Program-made: the position numbers and the translations under genes
Shown here: positions 54,504 to 63,933 of the stretch, piece by piece
Numbering within the stretch: position 1 is the stretch's first letter
How the letters are laid out: every line of letters starts with the position of its first letter
Notes under the pieces: model-generated
The model's input: only the letters and a program-made list of their open reading frames with translations
Database searches by the model: none
What the model was told of the DNA's origin: nothing
Assembly (NCBI RefSeq): GCF_947169445.1
Contig: NZ_CAMVPU010000010.1
Location: forward strand, 1-64,000
Length of the DNA stretch: 64,000 nucleotides
From: an uncultured Butyrivibrio sp.
Lineage (GTDB): Bacteria; Bacillota; Clostridia; Lachnospirales; Lachnospiraceae
Direction of reading: 5' to 3'

Positions 54504-54532
54504 AAAATAACACATGATATTGTATGTGTCAA
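54504..54532 (-). promoter_or_regulatory. Strong sigma-A promoter of the 53157 gene with an overlapping palindrome
   Basis: Minus-strand TTGACA (-35, 54527-54532) and TATTTT (-10, 54504-54509) are 17 bases apart. ACACAT and ATGTGT, an inverted repeat with an eight-base centre, lies in the spacer, the position of a repressor site. The rest of 54533-54821 is AT-rich without features. Confidence 0.6.
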
Positions 54533-54821
54533 CACGCAATATTGATATTTTATATAATTTTTAACTTTTAACAAAAATACACGTAATAATATCACAACTT
54601 AGACTACCGTATCCATGCCTATTTGAAGAGTTTTTATGCTTTTTGTACTTTTATTTCATTTTTTGAAGTTTCTTATGAATAATTTTGTATTTTTTGGTGA
54701 AAATGTGTTGAACTGTCATTGCTCATGCGTATATCGTTCTAAATATACTAAGGATAGTAGGTCTAATGAATAGATTTCTATATTAAAAATATGAATGAGT
54801 CAGTACACTAGGATATTCAAA

Positions 54822-54851
54822 CACCCAAACCGCCATTTGACGATTTGGGTG
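54822..54851. terminator. Hairpin after the FMN-binding protein gene
   Basis: CACCCAAA pairs with TTTGGGTG around CCGCCATTTGACGA. It lies just past the stop at 54856, with a T-run on the plus side; a weaker one on the minus side. Confidence 0.65.
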
Positions 54852-54855
54852 CTTT

Positions 54856-56007
54856 TTATTTCTCTGCTTTTTGAAGTGCATCATTTACAGCTGCAATAAT
54901 TGCTTTAGAGGATGTAGTTGCCCCTGAAACGGTGTCTACTTCTGTAGTATTTGATTTCTCAATGGCCCCGGGGATTTCTTTTATTGCCCAGGTGTAGTAA
55001 GGATCATCATCCTCACCAGAGATAACTTTTACTTTTTCAATCCTTCTATTAGATATTGTCACCGTTACAGTAATCGGACCATTATATCCCATGCCGGAGC
55101 CTGTATATTCTCCGTCAGCATATTCTATATCATCCTCTTCTTCACTATCACTTCGAGATGCTCCCATAACTTCGGGCACTCCCTCATTCTTGATAGGAAT
55201 GCTTTTTTCAGAAACAACAGCTCTTGAAATCATAGCTTCAGTTTCATTGCTATAATTCAACGCATATGGCCAGAAAAAGATACATACACACATAGTAACA
55301 AGTAATGAATTCCCAACTCTCGTAACCGCCACGCCAATGGCTTTTTTGTTACTCATTTCAAGATAAAGCGCTACTCTCCTCACAAGATAGAGCCCAAACA
55401 CCGCTGTATATATAGCCAACTCTCTACCATAACTAGTGTGGCCCTTCGTAATCTGTCTTGAGAACAAAAGAAAAACATGCAGATAAATCATCCCATAGAA
55501 AAGATAGGAAAATCTTTGAAGTTTTTTCCAGGTAACAGGATTCATCTTTTTCCTGATTGCCATAAATGATGTTATAGTCAGCGGAGCAAGTAGAAATACC
55601 ATGACAAGAGAAAAAATCCCGGCAAAGATTTCATAGCTCGTAATGCCATAGCCATTCATAATTCTTCCAATATATTGAGTTAGATAGAACGTGCTATGAA
55701 GCAGGATTAAAAATGTTGCCCCAATGGCAAGTGGCGCCCTAAGACTCATGAAGTTTGCCATGGTCTTCCTTCCCTTTGGAAGGATTCTGGCATACATGAC
55801 CCATATAAACATTGCTGTAGCAAGGGTTCCCCTTGTGATGAATCCAGTTACCACCTGCTGCAGCCATATTGGAGCAGCAGGGATAAACATAGATAAAAGT
55901 GCTATCGCAAATAATGAAATGTACCAGATAGGAGCATGTTTTTTTATACTTTTTCCAAATGCCTGGCATATAACAAAAACAAGTACTAACGAAATAAGCA
56001 GTTTCAT
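54856..56007 (-). CDS. Ferric-reductase-like membrane protein with C-terminal FMN-binding domain
   Basis: The 383-residue protein has six to seven transmembrane helices (1-240). Histidines in HSTFYLTQYIG and LHVFLLFSRQ sit in helices like the heme-binding His of ferric-reductase/MsrQ membrane domains. The extracellular C-terminus (about 290-383) is an FMN_bind domain with DGEYTGSGMGYNGPITVTV and the covalent-flavin motif VSGATTSS, in which Thr accepts FMN from ApbE. Electrons could pass from the membrane to an extracellular flavin. It follows the Tp47-like gene by eight bases, so they are one operon. No apbE lies in the window. Confidence 0.87.
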   Translation of the reverse strand: MKLLISLVLVFVICQAFGKSIKKHAPIWYISLFAIALLSMFIPAAPIWLQQVVTGFITRGTLATAMFIWVMYARILPKGRKTMANFMSLRAPLAIGATFLILLHSTFYLTQYIGRIMNGYGITSYEIFAGIFSLVMVFLLAPLTITSFMAIRKKMNPVTWKKLQRFSYLFYGMIYLHVFLLFSRQITKGHTSYGRELAIYTAVFGLYLVRRVALYLEMSNKKAIGVAVTRVGNSLLVTMCVCIFFWPYALNYSNETEAMISRAVVSEKSIPIKNEGVPEVMGASRSDSEEEDDIEYADGEYTGSGMGYNGPITVTVTISNRRIEKVKVISGEDDDPYYTWAIKEIPGAIEKSNTTEVDTVSGATTSSKAIIAAVNDALQKAEK

Positions 56008-56015
56008 GGATATAA

Positions 56016-57569
56016 TTATCTCTCTACAGTAAATGTTACTGATGGATAGCCAGTAGCAGCAATTGTTACCTCATGCTCTTTTCCCTCTGCAAAAACAGGA
56101 ACAGATGCATCGCCACTTGTAATTTCTGCATCAACTAAAAGCTTTCCGTTTTCGTCAAAAAGAATAGCTGAAAGCCCCTTGCCCTTAACAGGCTCTCCGT
56201 CAACAGTTACAGATGAAAGGTTTGCAATAAAATCTGCAGCAGTCAGGCTGTCGCTACCAACTTCAAACGTCTCGCCATTAAATGAAACATCGCCGTCTTT
56301 AAGGCCAGAGTCTACAAGGCATGAAAACTTAAGTCCCGTATATTTAGCATCCTCAAATACAAATGTGTAAGAACCAGGCTTGAAGCTTGAAGGAATACTG
56401 ATCACACCGTCGGATACTTCTACAGCACTGATATCCTGCTTTGCTCTGCCAAAAGAGATTGCTGTAAGCTTATAGTCACTATCTTCCGGAACATTAAGTT
56501 CGTATTTTACCTTCATTCCATCTTCTGAGTATGTGAGGTTCTCATCACCTGTAATACCATACTGCTCATCCAGCATGTAATTGACAAAGAAATCAGTATC
56601 AATCTCGATATCATCAGCATTAGCAATCATGTATATAACCTTTGTGATTGTTTTGCCCTGAATGTCTGCATATCGCTGGAATCCAGGCTTGTTGCCGTGA
56701 GGCTCCGTGAATTCCGAAGCAGCAAAAGCAATTTCTCCGGGACTAAGCCATAAATTCTCATTGTGCTCAAGGCCATAAACAACTCCATCACTGGTTTCAA
56801 GCAAACCTCCCTGAATTGTTGCAGCGTCAAGTTCTACCCCCTCAACTGAAATCTGGTAATTTCCCCAATTGGAGATAGAGGTAAAAGATGCGTTCGCACC
56901 TTCAGCAACAACCGTATTTCCAAGAGTTGCACTTAACGTTCCATCTGCGCCAACAACCTTAAATTCTGATGGAATTGTATCTGTTACAGTCATGTTGTTT
57001 ACAATATCAAAAAGAGCATTTGAACAAGTAGCACCAGCTTCAATCTGAGCCTTTGCATCATCATAAAGAGCTCTGCTGATAGCTACATTTACATTTGCTA
57101 CGCCAAGTATTTCTGTTCCCTCTCCATTTTCTTCGTAGTATGTCTGCTCATAACGTCTTGACTTATTATTTGTGGCAGATGAAACAGCATCATACATACC
57201 ATCTGCCTTAAGGCCAGCTTCTTCAACTGCATCTGCTTTATCCAGCTGCGCTTTATCAGCATCAAAGTCTGGCTCAACTTTATTGATCTCACCATAATAA
57301 AAATCCGCATACGGAAGATTAACTGTTCCATATACAAGATCATGTCCTTCAACCAAAGTCAAAAGAGCATTTTCAACATTCTCCTGCGCAGGTGCTTCCT
57401 CTGCAGTTGCCTCTTCTTTAGTTTCTGTCGCATTTCCCATACTGGAATCTGCACTTTCCTCTGTAGGTGCCTGCGGTGCTTCAACTTCCCCAGTAGCACT
57501 TCCACATCCTGTAGCCGCCATAGACATGCTGCACAGCACCCCTATAGCCATTGCTAATCTCTTTTTCAT
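56016..57569 (-). CDS. Tp47-like (penicillin-binding/FMN-associated) lipoprotein
   Basis: A 517-residue lipoprotein from ATG 57569 behind AGGAGGAG. The lipobox (AATGC) lies near residue 22, followed by a Glu/Ala-rich linker (about 24-65). The region about 70-140 has LPYADFYYGE and DGMYDAVSSAT, closely resembling the start of Treponema pallidum Tp47, which reads YADYWAGE and AGMFDAVSRAT. Tp47 is a penicillin-binding lipoprotein of unclear physiological role. The C-terminus (about 430-517) resembles a small Ig/HID-like domain. It is the first gene of an operon with a flavin/heme membrane protein, so a role in extracytoplasmic redox chemistry is plausible. Confidence 0.78.
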   Translation of the reverse strand: MKKRLAMAIGVLCSMSMAATGCGSATGEVEAPQAPTEESADSSMGNATETKEEATAEEAPAQENVENALLTLVEGHDLVYGTVNLPYADFYYGEINKVEPDFDADKAQLDKADAVEEAGLKADGMYDAVSSATNNKSRRYEQTYYEENGEGTEILGVANVNVAISRALYDDAKAQIEAGATCSNALFDIVNNMTVTDTIPSEFKVVGADGTLSATLGNTVVAEGANASFTSISNWGNYQISVEGVELDAATIQGGLLETSDGVVYGLEHNENLWLSPGEIAFAASEFTEPHGNKPGFQRYADIQGKTITKVIYMIANADDIEIDTDFFVNYMLDEQYGITGDENLTYSEDGMKVKYELNVPEDSDYKLTAISFGRAKQDISAVEVSDGVISIPSSFKPGSYTFVFEDAKYTGLKFSCLVDSGLKDGDVSFNGETFEVGSDSLTAADFIANLSSVTVDGEPVKGKGLSAILFDENGKLLVDAEITSGDASVPVFAEGKEHEVTIAATGYPSVTFTVER

Positions 57570-57719
57570 AACATTTCTCCTCCTAAACACTGATGTCTTT
57601 ATTTATCGCGCTCGCCCACGTTAGCAGCAGCTAACACAGTCATCTAGTAACTTATCAGTTCGGCACACCCCTGTCAATCACAAACCTTCTTAATGAAAAA
57701 AGCTATCAACTACATGCAA

Positions 57720-57744
57720 AAAGGACGGCTCATCACCGTCCTTT
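57720..57744 (-). terminator. Terminator of the gltBD operon
   Basis: AAAGGACGG and CCGTCCTTT pair around CTCATCA, with TTTTTGC following on the minus strand. It lies 18 bases past the gltD stop. Confidence 0.92.
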
Positions 57745-57761
57745 CGAATTCTCATATTCGC

Positions 57762-59300
57762 TTACAAATTCGTGTAGCCCATAAGGTATTCATCAACTTC
57801 CTTTGCGCAGGCTCTGCCCTCCGCTATAGCCCACACTACCAGGGACTGACCACGGTGCATATCCCCTGCACAAAAGATCTTGGTTCCAGCCACATGGAAG
57901 GATTCTGCATCAGTTACAACTGTCCCTCGTGGACTTTTCTTAAGTCCAAAGGCATCTGCCGAGTAGTCTTCACAACCGATAAAGCCTGCCGCTATCAGTA
58001 AAAGATCACACTTCAGCGTCTTCTTAGAACCTTCGACCTCCACCAGCTTTCCATCCTTAAAGGCAACTTTTACAGTCTCAATCTGCTTGATATTACCCTT
58101 TTTATCAGTGGTTACACTCTTCACTGTTGTCTCATAGACTCTTGGATCCTCACCAAACAGGAAAATTGCTTCTTCATGACCGTAATCCGTCTTAAGAGTC
58201 TTGGGCCATTCAGGCCATGGATTCGAAGCGAGCCTTTCTACAGGAGGCTTTGGCATCATCTCAAGAGCTGTGACACTCTTAGCGCCATGCCTTATAACTG
58301 TACCAATACAGTCATTTCCTGTATCACCGCCTCCGACGATTACAACATGTTTTCCTGCAGCATCGATATATCCGCCCTGTTTCTTAAGTGACTCAACCGA
58401 TTCGTCTGCAGCCTTCAACAAAGCCTTCGTTGTCTGTGTCAGAAAATCCACCGCAAAGTGAACACCCTTTATCTTATCCGGATCCGCAGCAGGAAGGGGT
58501 CTTGCCTTCTTGGCGCCGCAGCACAGAACAACTGCATCAAAACTGTCCAAAAGGTTTGACGCAGAATTCGAAGAGGAACTCTTTTGCTTCTTGCCATCAC
58601 TTTCGCCGTTTAAGCTGTCCACTCCAACATTAACGCCAGTATGGAATACAACTCCTTCAGCTTCCATAAGCTTTCTTCTGCGCTTTATCACACTCTTATC
58701 AAGCTTCATGTTAGGAATTCCATACATGAGAAGTCCACCAATTTCATCTTCTCTTTCAAAGACTTCGACAGTATGACCTCTGTGATTCAGCTCATCAGCA
58801 ACCGCGAGACCTGAAGGACCACTTCCGATAACGGCTACTTTTTTACCGCTCCTGATCTCAGGAACCATAGGCTGAATATAGCCATTCGCATAAGCAGTTT
58901 CTACCAGATATAATTCGTTGTCATGTACTGTTACAGCATCGCCATACTGACCGCACATGCAGGCCTTCTCACAAAGAGCCGGACATACACGTCCCGTAAA
59001 CTCCGGGAAATTGCTGGTCTTATGAAGTCTTGCAAAAGCATGCTGATCATGGCCCTTATAAACCTCATCATTCCACTCAGGAATCAGGTTATGAAGTGGA
59101 CATCCCGTCACCATACCGCTTAAGTTCATAGCTGACTGGCAGAATGGAACACCACAGTTCATACATCTTGCAGCCTGCTGCCTTCTCTCTTCTGTCATCA
59201 GAGGAGTATGAAACTCCTCAAAATTCTTTATTCTTTCGCTTTCTTTAACATCGCCATTATTTTTTCTTTTATATTCAAGGAAACCTGTATCTTTACCCAT
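57762..59300 (-). CDS. gltD: Glutamate synthase small subunit
   Basis: A 512-residue protein from ATG 59300 behind GGAGAGGAG; an upstream frame of 21 residues overlaps gltB and is not likely used. The N-terminal domain holds [4Fe-4S] cysteines CMNCGVPFCQS, CPLHNLIPEWN and CPALCEKAC. FAD- and NADPH-binding Rossmann motifs VIGSGPSGLAVADEL and VIVGGGDTGNDC follow. It passes NADPH electrons to GltB. It lies 16 bp behind gltB. Confidence 0.97.
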   Translation of the reverse strand: MGKDTGFLEYKRKNNGDVKESERIKNFEEFHTPLMTEERRQQAARCMNCGVPFCQSAMNLSGMVTGCPLHNLIPEWNDEVYKGHDQHAFARLHKTSNFPEFTGRVCPALCEKACMCGQYGDAVTVHDNELYLVETAYANGYIQPMVPEIRSGKKVAVIGSGPSGLAVADELNHRGHTVEVFEREDEIGGLLMYGIPNMKLDKSVIKRRRKLMEAEGVVFHTGVNVGVDSLNGESDGKKQKSSSSNSASNLLDSFDAVVLCCGAKKARPLPAADPDKIKGVHFAVDFLTQTTKALLKAADESVESLKKQGGYIDAAGKHVVIVGGGDTGNDCIGTVIRHGAKSVTALEMMPKPPVERLASNPWPEWPKTLKTDYGHEEAIFLFGEDPRVYETTVKSVTTDKKGNIKQIETVKVAFKDGKLVEVEGSKKTLKCDLLLIAAGFIGCEDYSADAFGLKKSPRGTVVTDAESFHVAGTKIFCAGDMHRGQSLVVWAIAEGRACAKEVDEYLMGYTNL

Positions 59301-59316
59301 CTGATTTCTCCTCTCC

Positions 59317-62300
59317 TTACGTAAGCTCTTTGAATGCTTCCAGCACAGCAGTATCGTGATCAATACCCTGCTCTTCGAACTTACCGATTGCTGTCAGCAT
59401 CTTCTGGTAATCATTAGGAACAATCTTTTTGAAATCAGGAATAAAGCTTTCAAAATTCTTTAGTATCTCTTTTGCAAATTCTGAATTTGTCTCCTTAACA
59501 TAATCTTCAAGTATTCCCTTAAGCTCTGCGATATCATATTTCTCAGTAACCTCGCAAAGTGATGCCATATCCTTGTTCATACGAAGGTAAAGAGTGTGCT
59601 CTCTATCAAGAACATAGGCAATACCGCCGCTCATTCCGGCTGCAAAATTCTTACCTGTCATTCCGAGGATAACAGCTCTTCCGCCTGTCATGTACTCAAG
59701 TCCATGATCGCCACAGCCTTCAGAAACTGCCACAGCTCCTGAATTACGCACGCAGAATCGTTCACCTGCAACGCCGCAGACATAAGCTTTTCCGGCAGTT
59801 GCACCATAAAGGGCTACATTTCCGATGATGATATTCTCATGTGCCTTAAAAGTAGCTTTTTCTGAAGGACGAACAATTACCTTTCCGCCGGAAAGACCTT
59901 TTCCAAATCCGTCATTGGCATCACCATAGAGCTTTAATGTCACGCCCTTAGGAAGGAAAGCGCCAAAGGACTGTCCACCGCCTCCCTGAGCTTCAACTAC
60001 TACCGAATCATCCGCAAGTGCATCCTTGAAGTCAGCGGTAACCCTGCTTCCAAGAAGAGTACCAAAGCTTCTGTCAGTGCTTGAGATATCAACCTTTATA
60101 TTAACCTTCCCGCTCTTTCTAATTTCCTTCTCGTAGGCAGGAATAAGCACTCTAGAATCAAGAGTGGACTCAAGTCCAAAGTTATAAGCATCATTAGAAT
60201 CAAAGTGGTTATCTTTCCTGTCAACGTAAGCCTTATCCAGGATTCGACTAAGGTCTGCTGCCTCTTTGCGCTTTTTGATATCCATGGCACTTCCTGAATA
60301 GGTTCTCATCTTGAGCTTATCAGTTCTTCCTACCATCTCTTCAATGGTTCTAAAGCCAAGCTGACTCATGATCTCACGAAGCTGCCTTGCAACAAACAGC
60401 ATGAAGTTCATAACATACTCAGGCTTACCCTTAAAGCGTTTTCTGAGTTCTTCGTTCTGTGTAGCTATTCCAACAGGACAGGTGTCCTTGTTGCAGACAC
60501 GCATCATCATACATCCCATGCATACCAGGGGCGCTGTAGCAAAACCAAATTCCTCAGCTCCAAGAAGTGCTGCGATTGCAACATCTCTTCCTGTCATAAG
60601 CTTACCGTCTGTTTCCAGAACAACTCTGCTTCTTAGGCCGTTGTCCAAAAGAGACTGATGAGCCTCACTTACGCCCAACTCCCATGGAAGTCCGGCATGA
60701 TGAACTGAAGATGAAGGTGCTGCTCCGGTACCTCCATCATAGCCGGATACCAGAATAACCTGAGCTCCTGCCTTGGCAACACCGGATGCAATAGTTCCAA
60801 CTCCTGCCTCTGATACGAGCTTAACTGATATTCTCGCTTTATCATTGGCATTTTTAAGGTCATAAATAAGCTGCGCCAAATCTTCAATAGAATAGATATC
60901 GTGATGAGGTGGCGGTGAAATAAGTGCTACACCCGGGGTTGAAAAACGTGTGCTGGCAACCCAAGGGTATACCTTCTTTCCAGGGAGATGTCCACCTTCT
61001 CCGGGCTTTGCGCCCTGTGCCATCTTGATCTGTATCTCTTTTGCACTCTGAAGATACTGACTGGTCACACCAAATCTTCCTGATGCCACCTGCTTAACAG
61101 CACTGTTCTTCTCAGTTCCAAAGCGGGCAGTATCCTCTCCGCCTTCACCGGTGTTGGATTTACCACCAAGTCTGTTCATGGCTATTGCCAGTGTTTCATG
61201 GGCTTCTTTAGAAAGAGAACCGTAGGACATAGCACCTGTCTGGAAACGCTTTACAATCTCTTCTTCGCTTTCAACTTCTTCGATTGGTACCGCTTTTTCC
61301 GCAGGAACAAAAGAAAGGAGTGCCCTTAGTGTATGTGGTCTGTCCTCATCATCCACCATCTGTGTATATTCTTTGAATCTTTCGTAATCGCCTTCTCTGA
61401 CAGCTCTCTGAAGTGTCACGATTGTCTTTGGATTATACATGTGGTCTTCCATGTCTTCACCACTTCTAAAAGAATGGAAGCCAAAAGAATCCAGTGTTGT
61501 ATCGGTAGATAGTCCCAGTGGATCAAAAGCTTTATTATGCCTGAACTCAACGTCCTGACCGATTTCCTCTATACCAATTCCGCCAACTCTGCTGGTTGTT
61601 CCGGTAAAATATTTATCCACCAGCTCTTTTGACAAACCAATTGCCTCAAAAATTCTGGCAGACTGATAGGACTGGAGGGTTGAAATTCCCATTTTTGCTG
61701 CAATCTTAACCACACCGCCAAGAAGAGCCTTATTATAATCTGCAATAGCGGTATGATAGTCTTTATCCAAAATACCAATATCAATAAGCTCTGCAATACA
61801 CTCCTGAGCAAGGTAAGGATGAATTGCTCTTGCACCAAAGCCAAGAAGTGTCGCAATCTGATGAACATCTCTTGGTTCACCGCTTTCAAGGATCAGTGAT
61901 ACAGCTGTACGTCTCTTTGTTCTTACAAGATGCTGCTCAACAGCAGAAACTGCCAAAAGAGATGGGATTGGCATATGGTTCTCGTCAACGCCTCTGTCTG
62001 AGAGAATGATGATATTCACGCCATCTGCAACGGCTCTGTCAACAGACACATTAAGCTGCTCCAATGCTCTTTCCACAGGAGTATTCTTATAATACAAAAG
62101 AGATATTTTCCTGACATGGAATCCAGGCTGGTCCAGCGCCTCGATCTTCATAAGATCCACGCCTGTCAGAATAGGATTGTTAATCTCCAAAACCCTGCAG
62201 TTATCACTCTTTTCCTTTAAAAGATTTCCATCAGAACCGATATATACGGTTGTATCTGTAACCACCTTTTCTCTAAGTGAGTCAATTGGTGGATTGGTAA

Positions 62301-63828
62301 CCTGGGCAAAGAGCTGCTTAAAGTAGCAGAAAAGAGGCTGATGATGAACTGACAGCATAGCAAGCGGCACGTCGGTTCCCATGGAAACTGTAGGCTCTAT
62401 GCCAGTTGTAGCCATAGGCATGATCTGATTCTTAACGTCTTCATAGGAATAACCGAATACCTTATACAGCTTGTCCCTCATCACCTGAGTATGCGTAGGG
62501 ATTTTCTTATTAGGAATGCTTAATTTATGCAGGTGTAAAAGATATCTGTCCAGCCATTCGCCGTAGGGCTTAGCCTTTGAGTATTTTTCTTTACACTCTT
62601 CATCAGAAATGATCCTGCCTTCCTTTGTGTCAACAAGCAGCATATGGCCTGGTGAAAGACGGGATTTTTTCTGTATATTTTCTTCAGGTATGTCAAGAAC
62701 GCCCACCTCAGAAGCTAAGATGAGTCTGTTGTCCTTGGTCACATAATATCTGGAAGGGCGAAGTCCGTTCCTGTCCAGAGTTGCCCCGAACACTTCTCCA
62801 TCAGTAAAAAGAACTGCTGCCGGTCCGTCCCAGGGTTCCATCATAGTTGCATAATAGTGGTAAAAATCTTTTCTGTCCTGGGCCATGAAGTCATTATGCT
62901 TCCAAGGCTCAGGGATAGTCAGCATCATAGCAAGAGGAAGATCCATTCCGTTCATATAGAGGAATTCAAGGGTATTATCCAGCATTGCAGAGTCTGAACC
63001 GGAAGAAGCTATAACCGGATAAACCTTAGCAAGATCTTCTCCAAAAACCTCTGATGACATGGTTTCCTCACGGGCCAGCATTCTATCGCTGTTACCGCGA
63101 ATTGTATTGATCTCACCGTTGTGGGCGATCATTCGATATGGATGAGCCCTCTGCCAGGAAGGCGTTGTATTGGTAGAAAAACGGCTATGAACCATGGCAA
63201 TTGCAGTTGCATAATCAGGCGAGAGCAGATCCTCATAGAACTTACGAAGCTGTCCTACCAGGAACATTCCCTTGTAGACAATGGTTTTTGAGGAAAAAGA
63301 GCAGATATAAGTATCTTCAGAGGACTTCTCATACTCTCTTCTAAGGCAGTAAAGTTTCCTGTCAAATTCAGTTCCTCTTGCCACATCCACAGGTCTTTCC
63401 ACAAAGCACTGGGAAATGTGAGGCATGCAGTTTTTGGCAACTTCACCAAGAATTTCAGGATGAATAGCCACATCTCTCCATCCCAAAACCTTAAGATTTT
63501 CTTTTTCCGCAATTACTTCCAGAAGGCGCTTCGCAAACATACGCTTCATGGAATCCTGTGGCAAAAAGAACATTCCAATGCCGTAATCACCTGCATTCTT
63601 AAGTTTTATTCCAACCTTTTCAGCTTCTTTCTTAAAGAACTTATGAGATATCTGTACCAGGATTCCAACACCATCACCCACTTTTCCAGTGGCGTCTTTG
63701 CCGGCTCTGTGCTCAAGCTTCTCTACAATGGTGAGTGCGTCATCCAGTACCTTATTGTCCGCATTTCCATCTATATTGATAACGGCGCCAATACCGCAAG
63801 CGTCCCGTTCGTTCATCCATGGTTCCAT
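59317..63828 (-). CDS. gltB: Glutamate synthase large subunit
   Basis: The 1503-residue protein has an Ntn glutaminase domain whose mature N-terminus is Cys11 in ERDACGIG, a central domain, the FMN-binding synthase domain (about 800-1200; GKSNTGEGGE, HHDIYSIEDLAQLIYDL, SGYDGGTGAAP) with [3Fe-4S] cysteines in CMGCMMMRVCNKDTCPVG, and the C-terminal GXGXG domain (about 1230-1500). It makes two glutamates from 2-oxoglutarate and glutamine. ATG 63828 has AAGGAG. Together with gltD it forms the NADPH-GOGAT pathway of ammonia assimilation. Confidence 0.98.
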   Translation of the reverse strand: MEPWMNERDACGIGAVINIDGNADNKVLDDALTIVEKLEHRAGKDATGKVGDGVGILVQISHKFFKKEAEKVGIKLKNAGDYGIGMFFLPQDSMKRMFAKRLLEVIAEKENLKVLGWRDVAIHPEILGEVAKNCMPHISQCFVERPVDVARGTEFDRKLYCLRREYEKSSEDTYICSFSSKTIVYKGMFLVGQLRKFYEDLLSPDYATAIAMVHSRFSTNTTPSWQRAHPYRMIAHNGEINTIRGNSDRMLAREETMSSEVFGEDLAKVYPVIASSGSDSAMLDNTLEFLYMNGMDLPLAMMLTIPEPWKHNDFMAQDRKDFYHYYATMMEPWDGPAAVLFTDGEVFGATLDRNGLRPSRYYVTKDNRLILASEVGVLDIPEENIQKKSRLSPGHMLLVDTKEGRIISDEECKEKYSKAKPYGEWLDRYLLHLHKLSIPNKKIPTHTQVMRDKLYKVFGYSYEDVKNQIMPMATTGIEPTVSMGTDVPLAMLSVHHQPLFCYFKQLFAQVTNPPIDSLREKVVTDTTVYIGSDGNLLKEKSDNCRVLEINNPILTGVDLMKIEALDQPGFHVRKISLLYYKNTPVERALEQLNVSVDRAVADGVNIIILSDRGVDENHMPIPSLLAVSAVEQHLVRTKRRTAVSLILESGEPRDVHQIATLLGFGARAIHPYLAQECIAELIDIGILDKDYHTAIADYNKALLGGVVKIAAKMGISTLQSYQSARIFEAIGLSKELVDKYFTGTTSRVGGIGIEEIGQDVEFRHNKAFDPLGLSTDTTLDSFGFHSFRSGEDMEDHMYNPKTIVTLQRAVREGDYERFKEYTQMVDDEDRPHTLRALLSFVPAEKAVPIEEVESEEEIVKRFQTGAMSYGSLSKEAHETLAIAMNRLGGKSNTGEGGEDTARFGTEKNSAVKQVASGRFGVTSQYLQSAKEIQIKMAQGAKPGEGGHLPGKKVYPWVASTRFSTPGVALISPPPHHDIYSIEDLAQLIYDLKNANDKARISVKLVSEAGVGTIASGVAKAGAQVILVSGYDGGTGAAPSSSVHHAGLPWELGVSEAHQSLLDNGLRSRVVLETDGKLMTGRDVAIAALLGAEEFGFATAPLVCMGCMMMRVCNKDTCPVGIATQNEELRKRFKGKPEYVMNFMLFVARQLREIMSQLGFRTIEEMVGRTDKLKMRTYSGSAMDIKKRKEAADLSRILDKAYVDRKDNHFDSNDAYNFGLESTLDSRVLIPAYEKEIRKSGKVNIKVDISSTDRSFGTLLGSRVTADFKDALADDSVVVEAQGGGGQSFGAFLPKGVTLKLYGDANDGFGKGLSGGKVIVRPSEKATFKAHENIIIGNVALYGATAGKAYVCGVAGERFCVRNSGAVAVSEGCGDHGLEYMTGGRAVILGMTGKNFAAGMSGGIAYVLDREHTLYLRMNKDMASLCEVTEKYDIAELKGILEDYVKETNSEFAKEILKNFESFIPDFKKIVPNDYQKMLTAIGKFEEQGIDHDTAVLEAFKELT

Positions 63829-63863
63829 AGGATTTTTCTCCTTCCCTAAAACTATAACTTTAC

Positions 63864-63887
63864 GCCCCGCACATTACTGTACGGGGC
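63864..63887 (-). terminator. Hairpin after the right-edge gene
   Basis: GCCCCG pairs with CGGGGC around 12 bases; it lies between the partial gene at the right edge and gltB. The T-run after it is weak. Confidence 0.6.
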
Positions 63888-63933
63888 ATAGAATTTCGTA
63901 ATGTAAAGCCAGGTGTGTATTTTTTATTTATGA

